Assembly: GCA_031472005.1 (NCBI GenBank)
Contig: PZJY01000008.1
Span: 992,001-1,056,000, forward strand
DNA from: Tetracladium setigerum
Lineage: Eukaryota > Ascomycota > Leotiomycetes > Helotiales
Direction of reading: 5' to 3'
Length of the DNA: 64,000 bases
The notes beneath the pieces are model-generated. The model was not told where the DNA came from and did not search any database. It saw only the letters and a program-made list of their open reading frames with translations. The translations under genes and the position numbers were made by a program. Below are positions 36,582 to 47,556 of this stretch, piece by piece. Position 1 is the first letter of the stretch, and each line of letters begins with the position of its first letter.

Positions 36582-38100
36582 CTACTTCGCCGAGTAAAGA
36601 TCCTCAGGTTCACTGTCTTCCAGTTCTGCTTGATGCCCATATCCTCCGACCCCACCATCCGCCGCATCATCTCCTGGCTCGAAACCCGCTTCTTCCTCTT
36701 GAATCGCGTCGGTGTGACGTCTTTCAAAACCATCCGCTCCGTAGTTTACGGGCGAGTTAAGAGAGTCTGCTCCTGAATGAGGGTAGTGGACGCCTCCACC
36801 TCCATATCCTGAGGGAGGATCCAAAGGCTCGAAAGTATCGTAAGATGATTGCCATTCACCAGTATGGCTAACTGCATCTGCGGAAAATGTGGAGGACTGA
36901 GTAGCTTCACCACTACCTGCATATTTCAATTGAGGATGAACGTGGTTGTAGGCCGCTACAAATCGTTTGCGGTAATCCACGTGGACCTTGCCAATGAAGC
37001 AGACCTTGACGTTGCACTCGACCGTGTAAACTTTGGCGTAGTTCAATCGTGATTGGGGTTCTAGCTTGTCTCGGGGAGTTGATGACTCAATTCGAATTGG
37101 ATCTTTGGTCATTCCCTTCTCGTATTCACCAGTAATATATTGTGGTTCCCTGCTGGTGTATACAATTGTGTGGACATCGGCGTGGACTCCATTTTTCATC
37201 GTACCCTGCTTCAAATATGTGTTGATGGGTCTGGCATGTTAGTTAGCATTTACTGGAGTTCAAACATCGATCTGGTCAGAAAACATACAGGCAGAGGCAG
37301 TGGCCTTTCTGTGGGCTTATAATAATGAATCGCCGCACCTTCGCGTGAACTTGACCAGCTTTCGTATCCCGAACTGATATCGTGTCATGGCTCCCACCGT
37401 CGCCATTGCCACTATGTGGTTCAGACCAGAGCACTTTGAACACCTAGTTGGATGTGTCAGTATTATACAGTATTTGTAGGGAGGATATTCTGTACCCGAA
37501 ACTGCTTAAATTCAAATTCTCTATGAAGTTTGTAGCCTGCAAATTGTAAGCATACCGTATCTACATATACTAAAGGATCCAAGAGATAAGAACTTACTCT
37601 TATCGAACTTTTCGTACGGCCGCTTATTGGCACCTCGGATGTGGGAACTTAAGTACGGAGAATCTGTGCTCATTGATTGCATGCCACCAGTGATGTCTGC
37701 AATTCCGGGAGTATCTGCGGGTATTGGCGAGTAGAGAGTCTCTGTTTGTTGTAATGGATCATCTCTGGATTGATCTAGGGATGGTCCATGCGTGTAGTTG
37801 TCGCCCTCGCCGGCTGTCTCTTGGAATTGCGGTTCGCTTGGTTGACTGTAATCCGTCGTGGTGCGAGGAGCAGCGTCATTTCGATACTGCCACTCGTAAC
37901 CCTCATAGGCTACATAGAGCAATATGGTCAATTGGAGAGTTGTTGAAGTGGAAAAAGCGTCACGGAATCTTACCATCAGCTGCCGATGACCTCCGACGTC
38001 GACTGTAACAGTTGTGAGTCGTGTTCCACTCCCACTCTGTCCACGGAGCAGAATGGTGCGAGGATCCTCCCCTACGCTGCTTCGGCCTGTGTGACGACAT
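36582..38100 (-). CDS. DUF6590-type protein B (module 2)
   Basis: Five exons, 38100-37974, 37909-37598, 37536-37496 (41 nt), 37443-37289 and 37230-36582, give 427 residues. A basic N-terminus carries SAPWTEWEWNTTHNCYSRR, matched in copy C by STPWSENKWDQSQGSWYVE. The DUF6590-type domain runs GYKLHREFEFKQFR, VFKVLWSEPHSG, VRRFIIISPQKGHCLCLPI, NTYLKQGT, DVHTIVYTSREP and RLNYAKVYTVECNVKVCFIG. The tail of about 130 residues is Gly/Ser/acidic (PPSGYGGGGVHYPHSG) and probably disordered. Two introns, before GYK (phase 1) and inside LCL-PINTY (phase 2), are at the same place and phase in copy C, which shows common descent. Only 499 bp separate it from the earliest start considered for coiled-coil B. 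Function unknown. Confidence 0.82.
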
Positions 38101-38599
38101 GTTGATCACTTCTTCAACCGCCGTGATATGGACGGACGAGGTGGTGATCTCCTTCTCGAGAGGAGGGGACTGAGAGGCCACCACCACCCTTTATGAATGG
38201 GTGGTGATAGTGAGAGCCGCACAACTCCACCCCACACTCTGTCACGCAACAACCCCTCTATTTCCCACTTCATGAAGTCGTTTGTGACTGGTGGGATATC
38301 AGCCTTGCAGATGAAGCCGAAATGCGATTCGCCTAAAGTGTTCCCTTGCACCATGTGAAAGATACAAGGTTCGTGCCGATGCCGCTGCTTTTAGCATCTT
38401 GTGTGTTTACTTCTCCCTAACCCGGCTAGCCTTGTTATCTCGCTTCTTTCCGCGTGGGAACGAGGCAACAAGCTCCATTATTGCGGGAGGGCGGGAACTG
38501 GCGCTGTGGGTTCTGTGGGCCGCCATAGAAGCTGCCGCCGCCCCAGATTTGTCTCGCGTTCCCAGCTGTCAGTCACGTTAAATATAACAACATCACCCG
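38101..38599. promoter_or_regulatory. Short divergent promoter of module 2
   Basis: About 500 bp (600 if coiled-coil B starts at 38708) between opposed start codons, the tightest of the three modules and consistent with joint control. Confidence 0.5.
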
Positions 38600-40715
38600 T
38601 TGTGTGAGGAGGCTCTTCGAATCGACAGCCTCGATGAGCCTTGGGGCTTTGTATTCGAGGTCGACCTCACTCTCATCAACAGCAGGACTGCCACGACGAC
38701 GGAAAAGATGCCAACACTCACTCTGATGGCCCACTCACCAACACAGCAGGTCCACCCCTGGATTCAGAGCACCACATGGTCCCTAGAACCTCAAGAATCT
38801 TCAGATTACATCTCCAATACAGACACCACAACAATAAATCAGCAATCAGTGTACTCCGAACCACATTCTACTGAGAATCAAGAGGCTGAACCGGTCAATG
38901 AAACGAGGGGGTGCAGCTGAGGAGGAGAGACTCATTGATGGTGCCAACTCAGAATTCGCCAGCTCACATCACACAATCAAATCCTGATAATGCAATCTTA
39001 AGACATCAACCAAGCCAAACGGAAGAAGAAGCTTCCAGAATTATTTTCCCAGATGAGATCAAAGATCTATCGAATGGGAGCGAATCAACAGCACGAAAAG
39101 AACAAACACGGACAATGTCGTCTCCTGTGCCAAAACATGGGTTGTCAATAACGTCTCCTTCCGTCCCCATTGGCATCACCCCTCCCAGATCAACAACAAG
39201 TCCTGTAGTACTTGACAGTCGGCTTGTTTACGAAGATGTCTTTACAGCTTTTCCTCCCTCTCCCATCCAATCACACCACCCCCAAATGAACTATGTTCTG
39301 AGAAATCCCAGTGTCATGGCAAGCCAATATGATACCAGAAATCTCACACCAAGAACAATTGTCACTAGCAATTTCGATCCTTCTCATTCCATATCTCCAT
39401 CTCCCCATACTCCCTTCAACACAGAATGGTCACAAATACAAAAGCGGAGGGCCGAAAACACGGAACTGAGATCTCAAATTCGCGAGATCAGAAGGAGATT
39501 AAGGGAAAAGCAGAACGCCAAATCACTTGCCGAGGACCGCTTTTTCCAGAGAGTTAGGAAAAAAGAGATGCGGGTGCAGGAGGGGGGGTTGGAAACGGAG
39601 GACGAGTTGATGATCCATCTTATGCAAGAGTACCAAAATGCAAGGGACGACTATGGACCTCTCGAAGACGACTGTAACCAACTTGAAGATCGACTCTACG
39701 CCGAAGAATCCAATCTCCATCAACTGGAAAATGACTTCTACCACAAGTGGACGGTGGTGCCTGACACAAGTCCCAGACCGTCAAGTTCACCTCAAATTGA
39801 GGTTCTTCAAACCCCTGACTCTGAAGGCTTTGATGAGGACGCAAATTTCTCATATCATCCTACCGTTGAGAAATACCTATCCAAACAAGGTGATCTTGAC
39901 CTTCTACTTGAGCGTCTCGATGAAATCCATGACGAGCGCGAAAATCTTGCCGAACAGAGCGAAACTCGGGCTGCTCTGGGACTTTTACTCGGAGAAGAAG
40001 AGCTAGCCTGGCTCGAGAAATCAGAGAGTCTACTCGCAGAGCTCGATGTAAAGATCGATGCTATGGAAATCGAAGTTGAAAACCTGAAGCAAGAATGTCT
40101 CGCGCAGAATCTTATTGATGAGGATGGAGACCCGATCGATATGCGCACCAAGGAAATGCAAGCTTTTTCTGATGAAGCAGATCTGGATACCAAGTCTGAG
40201 ATATCGCAGTATTCCAAACATCCAAAGATCATTCAACAGCCGTTGGTGAAGGAGGATGAGGGGAAGATTATCTACCTGATCTTGGGGATAAGTCTTACAG
40301 CATTGGTGCAATGATCAACAGATGGATGCTTGATCGTCTTCGCACAACTGCTCTGGAAGTTAATTTGTTGGCACGTACTTACGAAAATGAGAGGCACGGC
40401 GAGGGCGAAGGGAGTGAAGGGAGTGATTGGCAAATTTCGGTTCTCAGATTGTGGTATTCAGATGGCACTATCGGGTTTGAGGCACACACTTCCACCGTCA
40501 AGAGCGGTATCTCTGCTCGTTCTGACACCCTTATGCGTCGCTCTGAAATTCCTGAAATCTCAACAACACTTCGGGATTCGCTTATTCAGATTCGAATTGC
40601 TTCGTCACTACCTACAGAACGGAATGAGTTAAGGGAATCAGCGGCGGGGACTGAAGTTGGTGGACTGGCTCCACTTTGGGGAATGACGAGAGCGATTTCC
40701 TCTCGCAGCCAATGA
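38600..40715 (+). CDS. Acidic coiled-coil protein B of unknown function (module 2)
   Basis: Paralogue of coiled-coil proteins A and C, 705 residues from 38600 or 669 from Met at 38708. The N-terminal 260 residues are Ser/Thr/Pro-rich. Coiled coils follow: NTELRSQIREIRRRLREKQN, then YGPLEDDCNQLEDRLYAEES (compare LGPVDAEYEKLELSLEDQEW in A), and YLSKQGDLDLLLERLDEIHD (compare YLNKIADVEWLKEELDELES in A). The C-terminal block LGDKSYSIGAMINRWMLDRL matches YGDKQDSVNCWILDWVQES in A. The frame slips by -1 twice, at the G runs 38907-38911 and 40260-40263. In each case homologous or continuous coding lies on both sides, so a missing G is the likely cause. If the slips were real the product would lack the C-terminal block. 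The start is uncertain. Confidence 0.72.
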
Positions 40716-43464
40716 TCTCACTGATCGCTTTCATTTTTGTTGATTAATATCTATTAGTGTACTCTTTTCAGTTCTACTTTTCGCATTTTTGGGAACGGGT
40801 TTGCAAGCACACAAAGATTGTTTTCTGTATTCACATCACGTCAGGGAGTCTCTCTATTTGGAATAGTTCTTCGTTTGTAATATACCCTTTGAGCGAACGG
40901 AGGATCAACAGCACCCCCTTCTCTTTCAGCACCGTGTTATTTAATTTTCTGATCTTTGAGCAAGCGTATACAATACCCAATGTTATTTTGTCTTTTCAGT
41001 GCGAACCAGCTCTACGTTTAATTTCTTCTTCCAATCAAGGCAACCAGCTGCCTACCTATGTAGTGACCAAAAAGTGCAGCCTCTCGCCCTCGGGCGCATC
41101 CAATAGCCCCGCCAACCTTCGTCATTTCCACGAGGCAAAACTGCACGGATGTCTATCCAAACTGATTTGTTCCGACACAAAATTGATCCTGGGAACTTTT
41201 GGACAGAATCAGCACAGTCACAATCACCGTTACACAACGCATATATTTTATTTTTGGTGCACTTGCCCTCAGCCGGTGGGTGGGGGACCAATCGATAAGA
41301 GATTCTTGTCGCATTTCGAACCAGTTAGAATTTCAAGTCCAAGGCTGTACAACGTTGCTGTCCCGCTCGCTACCTACCAATTATGCATGGCGGCATTTGC
41401 CTCACTTCTCTTCGAGTCTTATGAATCTCTTCAATCACAGTTCAGGGGCTTCGTAAGTTCCTTGGGCAAGAACAAACTCGAGTTTACGAGAAATCCTCAT
41501 CACAAATAAATCTGCCCTTATTTTATTTGAACTAAAATGGCCGTTTCGGATTTGTTGAGGTGGTGACGCGGTACCAGCGCAATGAGAGACAAATAAATGC
41601 GCGTGGAAGTTTGGAAATCCAAGTTTCCAAAATCCTTGGTCAGGGAGGGGGTTGGGCGGCCAACGTTTCTTTCCGGCTCTAGTGTTCATTTATACCTTTT
41701 CTAGCTGCTTTAACTCTCTTCGGCAGGGGGTTTGTCGGGATGGACGTCGTACTGCGGCGAGGCTGGGAAGGCTGATCTGGGTTAATACCTGCACGATGGG
41801 GTGGACAGCCTCGTGAAGTTTGAAGTTGTAGGTGATGAAAGCGATGATTTTGAGAACTGAGGTTAAAAGATGGAATTTTGTTGATAGGAAGTTGGAGCGT
41901 GTTTGTGATGGTAATTGCTGCTTTGCGGGAAGCTTCTGTGATCTAATTTGCTCATCACTGTGTCAGATTATACGGATTCTGCGGTACTTGAAAAAGTAGG
42001 AAGTTGAGATTTCATTTTTATTTCGGGCCATGATTAATAGTCAGTTGGGCCTCCTATAATCTGTTCGTGGGTCGCTATTATTCAGTATTGTGATTCTAGT
42101 AAATCATTAAATCTTAAAGAGTGAAAGCTAGTAGAAGGTACCACAGTGCCACTACGTGCTCCAGCTTTAGTTACACCTAGTCAAAAGTATACTGGCATTC
42201 CACAAGAGCATCATTTGAAGTTTCCATAATATTGTTGTTGTTTTCACTCCAAAAACCAGGTTCAGCAAGACAATTGTACACTTGTAAACATATCTTACCG
42301 TGCTTACCGTAGCTGAGTCCACATTCCCTCCTCGTCGTGGCTGACTCACTTCACCGCGAAACAACACACCCGACTCCATACGTCTTCTGACTAACCCTTA
42401 AATTCTTCACAGACACAGGCATTTCTGTAGAGTAAAAGCCAATCGGAATAAAAATCGTTTCCCTCTTCGCCTCACTTTACCTCATCACCTCACGCCGGTG
42501 CCTAGATCACTTCTCGCCTCCCCGCCACCTCGCCCATACAAAATTCAGAAGCGTCCAAAAAAAGTGCCATTCTCCAATTCTCGAGTTCTCGATCAGTCTA
42601 TTCTTCCAACCCATGATCTTCCTTGCAGGGCGGTGGCTTGAAAGGAGCAGAGTGAGGCGGGGAGCGGTGAGAGATGCATAGATCCTAGTTCCCGGGTTTA
42701 GAGATGGCCATATGTTACTTTACCAACAGATTAATGTTTTGTGTTTTTGTTTAATTATTGAACGATTTGGGTTAGTGAGTCCTAGGAGGGTGATCGGAGA
42801 GAATTGCATGAAAGGTGGAGATAAAAATGGCAAGTGATCTTATATCTAAGAATGCAGGTACGAGGTCGAGTTGTGGGGTTGTGGGGTTGCGGGGAGACTT
42901 GAGGTACCAGAGAATGAATAGATCTTTGCAGTCACAATACGTGTTTGTGAAACGTGTTGTGGGATGAATGTCTGTTATTGGATTCTTCTGGATACGGTCC
43001 ACGAGGTCGTTTTAATAGAAAGTTATGAGCCTGCATGTATCTGTGTGCTCCGACACCCCCACCCTCATTTGAAAATTATCCTTCCGCTTCACCTTCTCAT
43101 CCACATTATCGAAATCATGTATCCTGCATTATCATCCAAATAATTGGCAAAATTTGTGCAAACAGAAAAAATTAATATGAGCTTGATCCTTGTTCTGCAC
43201 AAGCCTGAAAATCCCAAGTTAAGCGGCGAGACCATCGGTAGCCCAAAAGATTGTGTGAGTGGACTTGTAGAAATTTTGGTGAAAGAAGTGAAAGTCATCT
43301 TCTGTACACCGTGATCCTCCATTCTTTGTGTGTTGTCCAGAGTCCGGAGAATGAAACGTATATTTGTTGACGAAAAGACTTCGAGAGAAGTGTCCAAAAA
43401 TTGGGAAGGACCTCGAGGAAGCCGGTTGCCCAACAATTGCCGATACTCAATGATTGCTTTCCCA
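40716..43464. other. Convergent intergenic region between modules 2 and 3
   Basis: 2.7 kb between the 3' ends of coiled-coil B and DUF6590-type C. One open frame of 250 codons (40757-41509, plus) stands out by length, but it is rich in Phe/Cys/His/Ser with no domain or paralogue in the window. Nothing else is recognised. Confidence 0.45.
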
Positions 43465-44867
43465 TTAATTCTTGTCCTTGGTTCTTTTTCGATGACTTCT
43501 GGGCGGTGCTGCTTCTCTTGGTTTGACAAGAGAATTTTCATTTAGACTTGCCATTGAGTTTTCATGCACCATACCAATATTGAGCACGCGTACGTAGTTT
43601 TCCACAGTGTATATTTTCCCATAGTTGATTCGGGAAGCGGGATGCAAGGTTCCATCGGAATCTCTTAGTTCGCTTCGTACTCGAACTGGCTCCTTGATCA
43701 AGTCTTCTTTGATCCAATTTCCATCTTCAAGCTGGAAATCGAGCTCCGGTGGAGGAGTTGAACTTGTGTAGATAATCGCGTGTTGGTCAACGTCGGGGAG
43801 ATTGGCTTTGTGAGTTCCCTGTCCTGAGTATGTTTGTATCGGACTGAGCAGATTAGGATTAGCCTGGTTCTGGTGGGAATGAAGAGAGTGAACTGGAAAG
43901 AAATCACGTACGAGCAGAAGTTACTGCCATAACCCACTGAGATGACAACAAATCGTCGGATTTCAGTGTAGGCGGTGCCCTTCAGATAAGTGGTACTGAG
44001 ATGGGACCCGTTCCGGGTCCCTCCGTTTGATGGGACCTGTTGTGAAGATCTGGCTGGCTCGGTCCACAACATCATAAATACACGACCGACCTTCCAGAAT
44101 GACTTTTGTTTCTTATCCTCAACAACACGATAGCCTGAGAACTGGTCAATTAGAATGTAACTGAAGGGCGTAGCAGAACATACGGGGATCTAGTTCTTCG
44201 TAATTCTTGCTATTGGGTAGCCTCCTTATCTTTTTCGCACTCGCGATCCGCTGTTCCTGTAGATTTGTAACACCTATAGAAAATCAGAAGCTTGACTAGA
44301 AAAGCCATATCCGCGTATTTACCTTCTTCTGGGATCGGCGGGCTGATCGATAAGCCTTCGAAAGACGAGGCTACAAACTGGGACTGGTCTGAAGAACAGA
44401 ACACGAAAAGTCAACAAACGCGCGTGCTTAATTTGATTTCCTGAGAACAACTTGCCCTCAATCAATCTAGACGAGTAGGAAGACCCCGCGCCAGTGTTCT
44501 GATCGCTTGTGACAGGAGGATATGGTGGTTCTAAGTACTCCATTTCGTTGCTGGTTTGGCCATAGCCAGACTGGCCGTATGCCGAATCACCTTCACTCGT
44601 GGTTGTATAAAATACATTTGTGTCGGTCGAGCTTTGATTTTGTTCATCATTGGTCCAAGTTGTTTGTCCTGGAGTTCGAGGAGTTGATTCTGATGGTTCG
44701 GCGGGTTCATCAGGATTGTAATACTTGTATTCAACCTCTCCGAATGAATTGAATCTCTCTACGTACCAGGACCCCTGACTTTGGTCCCATTTATTTTCCG
44801 ACCATGGTGTTGACTTGTCGGTACTCTTTCCCTTTCCCTTGGATTTGGACTTATGATTTGGAGCCAT
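43465..44867 (-). CDS. DUF6590-type protein C (module 3)
   Basis: Five exons, 44867-44456, 44388-44323, 44273-44184, 44134-43912 and 43843-43465, give 389 residues. The first intron uses a GC donor (GCAAGT at 44455), as in copy A. The N-terminus has a Lys/Ser/Gly-rich start, then STPWSENKWDQSQGSWYVE, as in copy B. The domain reads RYRVVEDKKQKSFWKVGRVF, MMLWTEPARS, EIRRFVVISVGYGSNFCSPI, QTYSGQGTHKANLPDVDQHA, IIYTS and RINYGKIYTVENYVRVLNIG. It ends with a short basic tail (RSHRKRTKDKN) and lacks the long low-complexity tail of A. Intron position and phase before RYR (phase 1) and within CS-PIQTY (phase 2) match copy B exactly. Function unknown. Confidence 0.82.
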
Positions 44868-46038
44868 GAGTGGCGTTTGGTCTGCGTTGTCAAGAATAAC
44901 TGTTGCTCGTACCCAGAAACCCGAGGCATCTGGGCTGATTCGTCCCTCTTATGCTCGCCTCCGACCATGGCACTCTGAACCGACCAAGAAGAGCCTCAGA
45001 AGTGGTGGCTATTAGCCAGAGAAGAAGCATGACTGCTTGATAGACAACGCAAATGAAAAGCTGCAGTGAGGGAGCGGGAGAGTTGGTGACACCTGGGGGT
45101 GAGTGGTCATACAAGTGGATGGACATGTCAGAGGACACCCTTGATTCTAGATTATGTAGTGGTTGCATGCTGGCTTTAGTGGCATTTAAGTGGATGTCCG
45201 ACCAGTGGAGGAGGGTCTCATGAAGCCTATCAGTCAGTTGGATTGATCGAGGAAGCCGTTTGAGCTTTGAACGCTGCGAAACACTTTATTACAAAAGCTC
45301 CAAATAATATTCCTTTTTAGAAGCTATCAGTCATGTCTTGGAGATTAGTGAAACTGCCATGATCTTAACAAGCTGAAGGCTCACCTCTGCTCTTACCTCC
45401 ATATCCTTGGTCGAAAAGACAGATAACATATCTGGTCACTCGTGGCATCCAGTGACGTGCCTGAAGCGATAGATTTGGAAAGCAGCGGGTGGTTTATCTC
45501 CGAGATGAATATCGCCAAAAATGATGGAAAGGGCGGCACTTAGGTGACTTGATATCTATTATTGGGAATACGTGCACGGAATTGGTCACAGAATATCGAG
45601 AGAACAGCGTTTGGTAAGAACGCGCTGCTTTTAGGATACTCCCTTGGCGGAAACGAACCTTACCATCAACACATGTTGTTTCTTTTTACCATATTCCGAA
45701 CTAAAATTGTCTACGTGCCAACCGCTTCTGCAAGGCGGACGGCGGCACGGCTGAAAGTACTGTAGTCTTTTTATCTGAAGTGAAGATAAGTATTTCCGAT
45801 GCCCTCCCTCAAGATCGTTGTGTTGGTTCGACTTTAACCAACCTCTCGCAACGCAGCAGAAAGAATTGTGCCCAACACTCAACGAGTAGCCGAGAGCAAT
45901 GTGTCAAGATCACATTGGACAGATCTCGTGTTAGCTGAGGTACATATGATGATCTAAAAGTATCTCAGGCGCCATGCTGACACTATTCATGCTCCTAGGT
46001 GGCGACAACGACTGTTAAATCCGGACCACGGATGCTTC
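44868..46038. promoter_or_regulatory. Divergent intergenic region of module 3
   Basis: 1.17 kb between the opposed starts of DUF6590-type C and coiled-coil C. Small frames near 44890-45168 and 45562-45882 show no recognisable domain. Confidence 0.45.
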
Positions 46039-47556
46039 ATGGCGGCGCTTCTTGACAATGTCACTCTTATAAAAAAGAGAACGTCTTCCCTGTCGGAGGC
46101 TAACGAAGAATTTGGCGTGCGCAGCGTGAATGGAAGTGAATTTTCCAGAAATAATGAGCCATCTCGAATTGACCTGGGAGAGAGGATTGGAGAATCTCGT
46201 CTTGGGGATCTCATGCACGGGCTCCAGAAGTTGGTCAAATTGAGGGCTTCTGCAACAAGCTCCAGCGTCCTTGCTCGCCAAAAGAAACGTGAGGCTTCCA
46301 TCAAACGGCAGAATGTCTGGTCCTCGGATGCCAAATTTATGGCAGAGATTCAAAGATTAGTTGCACATAGCAAATTGGAGGAATTCGATGAACTGAAACG
46401 ACTAGCAGCAAGATGTCAAATCGCAAGGGATGGACTAGGGCCGATTGAACAGGAAGCCATTGAAACCGAGCAAGAATGGGAAGGCAAAATCTGGATCCTA
46501 CGTCAAGCGGAGGACGACTTCCAATTCGATTTTCAATACGAATTCGAAGTCGCTGACTCATATCCAGCTCTCCCAAGTAGCCTCGCATCCAGTCATTCTG
46601 AATCAGGTCCGAGTTCAAACTGTTCAAATGAGGACAGAGCTGAGACACTCCCCCTTTTCTCGTCGACCTTCCACCCATCCCAACGAGAAGAAAATGCTCT
46701 GGCAAATTCTGAAGCCGAATTGACACTTTCCCAACCTCGTGACTTTACCAGCATCATTGGAACGGATGGAGTCGAGGAACAATTCTTTCCAGCGACCAGT
46801 CCCACTACTTATTCCGACTCCGGGCTTGGAGACATTGACGACAAAATACCAACCATTCCAGCTTTTAGCGGCTCCATCCGAACCCCTCCCGAGATAAAGA
46901 GAACGCATCCTACTAGCAATGAGTTCTATCCTCATTTGCTTGCAAATTTCGGATCGAAGCGAGATAGAATCAACAAATGGCTCGAGAACACCGTTCTTCA
47001 ATCTCACTTCGAGGGAACGAGTCTCTTCAACATCTTAGCCAGACAATTGGACCTGGAAAACGTTAGTATACCTTCGAACTGGGCCGAGTTGGTCATGGCA
47101 TATTGGGAGCACGACGAAGCAGCAACGCCATACAACGAAGTACCAGAGGCAGTTCAGGCAAAAGTTGCACACGAAGCTTTCCAAAATCCAACTCTTGATC
47201 CCGAGGATGAAACCCACACACCTATACCTGTTGTACAAATAAGTATGCAAAGTTCCTTCGACGAAGGCCACAGTTCAGAAGCTACGCGTATACCTACCCA
47301 CATCCAAACTTCGACTTCAGATGACAATGGTCATCGACCAGATTCCTTCCTAACGACCGACCCATTCTCTCGACGGTCATCGAATACAGACCGAGGATAC
47401 ATCTCCGATGCAACCGTAAACAGCTCCGGTTGGGTTACTATTCCCCCAGCACACTTATCCCCTTCCTCATCCCTTCGCAGATCAAAGTCGGCCACAAATT
47501 TGCAAGCGAATTTGGATCCAACAGGATTGGAGTGGTCGGCATTCCGGATTTCTTGA
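46039..47556 (+). CDS. Coiled-coil protein C of unknown function (module 3)
   Basis: A single frame of 505 residues, the most diverged coiled-coil paralogue. Residues about 80-170 hold the coiled coil, with EFDELKRLAARCQIARDGLG and PIEQEAIETEQEWEGKIWIL aligning with the GPVDAEYEKLELSLEDQEWS region of A. The second coiled coil of A and B is replaced by Ser/Pro-rich sequence (residues 175-305). The C-terminal block remains: DRINKWLENTVLQSHFEGTS, then SIPSNWAELVMAYWEHDEAA, aligned with KWADMAIENWHRDG in A. The last 110 residues are Ser/Thr-rich. No catalytic or membrane motif is seen. Start chosen at the first Met of the frame. Confidence 0.75.
   Translation: MAALLDNVTLIKKRTSSLSEANEEFGVRSVNGSEFSRNNEPSRIDLGERIGESRLGDLMHGLQKLVKLRASATSSSVLARQKKREASIKRQNVWSSDAKFMAEIQRLVAHSKLEEFDELKRLAARCQIARDGLGPIEQEAIETEQEWEGKIWILRQAEDDFQFDFQYEFEVADSYPALPSSLASSHSESGPSSNCSNEDRAETLPLFSSTFHPSQREENALANSEAELTLSQPRDFTSIIGTDGVEEQFFPATSPTTYSDSGLGDIDDKIPTIPAFSGSIRTPPEIKRTHPTSNEFYPHLLANFGSKRDRINKWLENTVLQSHFEGTSLFNILARQLDLENVSIPSNWAELVMAYWEHDEAATPYNEVPEAVQAKVAHEAFQNPTLDPEDETHTPIPVVQISMQSSFDEGHSSEATRIPTHIQTSTSDDNGHRPDSFLTTDPFSRRSSNTDRGYISDATVNSSGWVTIPPAHLSPSSSLRRSKSATNLQANLDPTGLEWSAFRIS

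Noticed and set aside
28838..47556. The repeated modules as a transposon or virus insertion
   Set aside because: No terminal repeats, integrase, transposase or polymerase motifs; the genes are spliced and diverged like ordinary fungal paralogues.
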